7,917 nucleotides of DNA from Acetobacteraceae bacterium. Its GTDB lineage: Bacteria; Pseudomonadota; Alphaproteobacteria; Acetobacterales; Acetobacteraceae. How positions within the stretch are numbered: the stretch's first letter is position 1; each line of letters begins with the position of its first letter. The stretch covers positions 1 through 7,917 of the forward strand of contig JACMOQ010000574.1 of assembly GCA_014377905.1 (NCBI GenBank). Reading direction: 5' to 3'. The notes beneath the pieces were generated by a model. It was given only the letters and a program-made list of their open reading frames with translations. It had not been told where the DNA came from and made no database searches. The translations under genes and the position numbers were made by a program. Shown in pieces: positions 7,135 through 7,917 of the stretch.

Positions 7135-7917
7135 ATGCATGTTTCCGGGCATTCCACCGAAAACGATCGCGCGCTGATGTCCGGCATTTCGGTTGAGAAA
7201 CGTGCCCAGGTGATTGTGTTGGGCAACGAGAAAGGCGGCAGCGGCAAATCGACGGCGGCAATGCATGTCATCGTTGGGTTGTTGCGCGACGGCTACAAGG
7301 TTGGCGCGATTGACCTCGACGCCAGGCAGGCGACGTTGGGGCTGTATCTTGAGGCGAGGGTGGCGTTTGCCAAAGCGCGTGGGATTGACCTGCCACAGCC
7401 GCTGGCAGCAGCCGTGCTGCGGAGTGAGCTGGATAGTAGGGCAGAGGCCGAGGCGGACGAAACCACCCGCTTCATGGCCGCACTGGGGGCGCTAACGGCA
7501 AGCTGCGATATTGTGGTGCTGGATTGCCCGGGGTCTGACACGTTCCTCAGCCGTTTGGGGCATGCGCAGGCGGATACGCTGATCACCCCGATCAATGACA
7601 GCTTCGTCGATTTCGCCATGCTGGCGAAGGTTGATCCGGATAATCACGACGTGGTGCGGCCGAGCATTTACAGCGAAATGGTGTGGGAAGCGCGCAAACG
7701 CCGCTTCAGCCGCGACCGCGGGCGGATTGACTGGATTGTGATGCGGAACCGGCTGGGGGCGACCGAGGCACGCAACAAGCGCGATGTGGGCGCGACCTTG
7801 GATGCGCTGGCCAAACGGATCGGGTTTCGCACGGTGCGCGGGTTTGGCGAGCGGGTGATTTTCCGGGAGTTATATTTGCAAGGGCTGACCTTGATGGATG
7901 TGAAGGAAGTTGGCGGC
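7135..7917 (+). CDS. mipZ: MipZ-type ParA/MinD-family division-site ATPase (3' end outside window)
   Basis: MipZ is the alphaproteobacterial ATPase that forms a gradient from ParB-bound origins and blocks FtsZ assembly away from midcell. The frame is open to the last base (261 codons), so only a short C-terminal part seems missing. It shows the deviant Walker A motif GNEKGGSGKST with signature Lys33 and P-loop Lys38, switch I IDLDARQ (Asp60, Asp62), and Walker B VVLDCPG (Asp130). MipZ-family blocks follow: ITPINDSFVDFAMLAKVDP, RPSIYSEMVWEARKRR, IDWIVMRNRLGATEARNKR and ERVIFRELYLQGLTL. By offset, Lys33 and Asp62 match Caulobacter MipZ Lys13 and Asp42. The start is uncertain: ATG 7135 (weak GAG upstream) gives a ~20-residue extension over the Caulobacter protein, whereas the in-frame ATG 7177 gives a family-like length. 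It follows the flavoprotein gene by 59 nt with no terminator seen, so co-transcription is possible. Confidence 0.9.
   Translation, partial: MHVSGHSTENDRALMSGISVEKRAQVIVLGNEKGGSGKSTAAMHVIVGLLRDGYKVGAIDLDARQATLGLYLEARVAFAKARGIDLPQPLAAAVLRSELDSRAEAEADETTRFMAALGALTASCDIVVLDCPGSDTFLSRLGHAQADTLITPINDSFVDFAMLAKVDPDNHDVVRPSIYSEMVWEARKRRFSRDRGRIDWIVMRNRLGATEARNKRDVGATLDALAKRIGFRTVRGFGERVIFRELYLQGLTLMDVKEVGG

Noticed and set aside
6539..7261. Minus-strand open frame spanning the end of the flavoprotein gene and the start of mipZ.
   Set aside because: It overlaps two recognisable + strand genes, including the Walker A codons of mipZ, and its translation shows no family motifs.

Overview
The window is a stretch of a GC-rich alphaproteobacterial chromosome, most likely from the Rhodospirillales/Acetobacteraceae. 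The assignment is inferred from three things: the protein sequences of the translation genes, a MipZ-type division ATPase (an alphaproteobacterial hallmark), and an AT-rich dispersed-type repeat of a kind I associate with acetic-acid-bacterium relatives. All genes lie on the + strand and none shows a frameshift.

Positions 1-5490 hold the distal part of the conserved nusA-infB cluster: infB (5' end outside the window), rbfA, truB, rpsO and pnp. Packing is tight at first (infB and rbfA overlap by 4 nt; rbfA and truB are 10 nt apart) and looser later (41 nt before rpsO, 110 nt before pnp). The rpsO-pnp gap can form two hairpins without U tracts, resembling the processing/autoregulation region known from other proteobacteria. 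A strong intrinsic terminator (5457-5490) closes the cluster. Together these genes cover initiation (IF2), 30S maturation (RbfA, uS15), tRNA U55 modification (TruB) and RNA turnover (PNPase).

Positions 5491-5662 are a non-coding gap dominated by a 129-bp AT-rich compound palindrome (5516-5644). It has two 40-nt arms in inverted orientation, each arm is itself nearly palindromic, and they flank a GC-rich hairpin. It is the most unusual structure in the window and looks like a dispersed or MITE/REP-like repeat, although its copy number cannot be judged here.

Positions 5663-7917 carry two further genes: a 470-residue nitronate-monooxygenase-like FMN protein with an extra C-terminal four-cysteine motif suggestive of an iron-sulfur or zinc site, and mipZ, which runs off the right edge. 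I see no phage, CRISPR, tRNA, rRNA or transposase gene. Most of the window is ordinary housekeeping sequence; the palindrome and the cysteine-bearing flavoprotein are what merit a second look.
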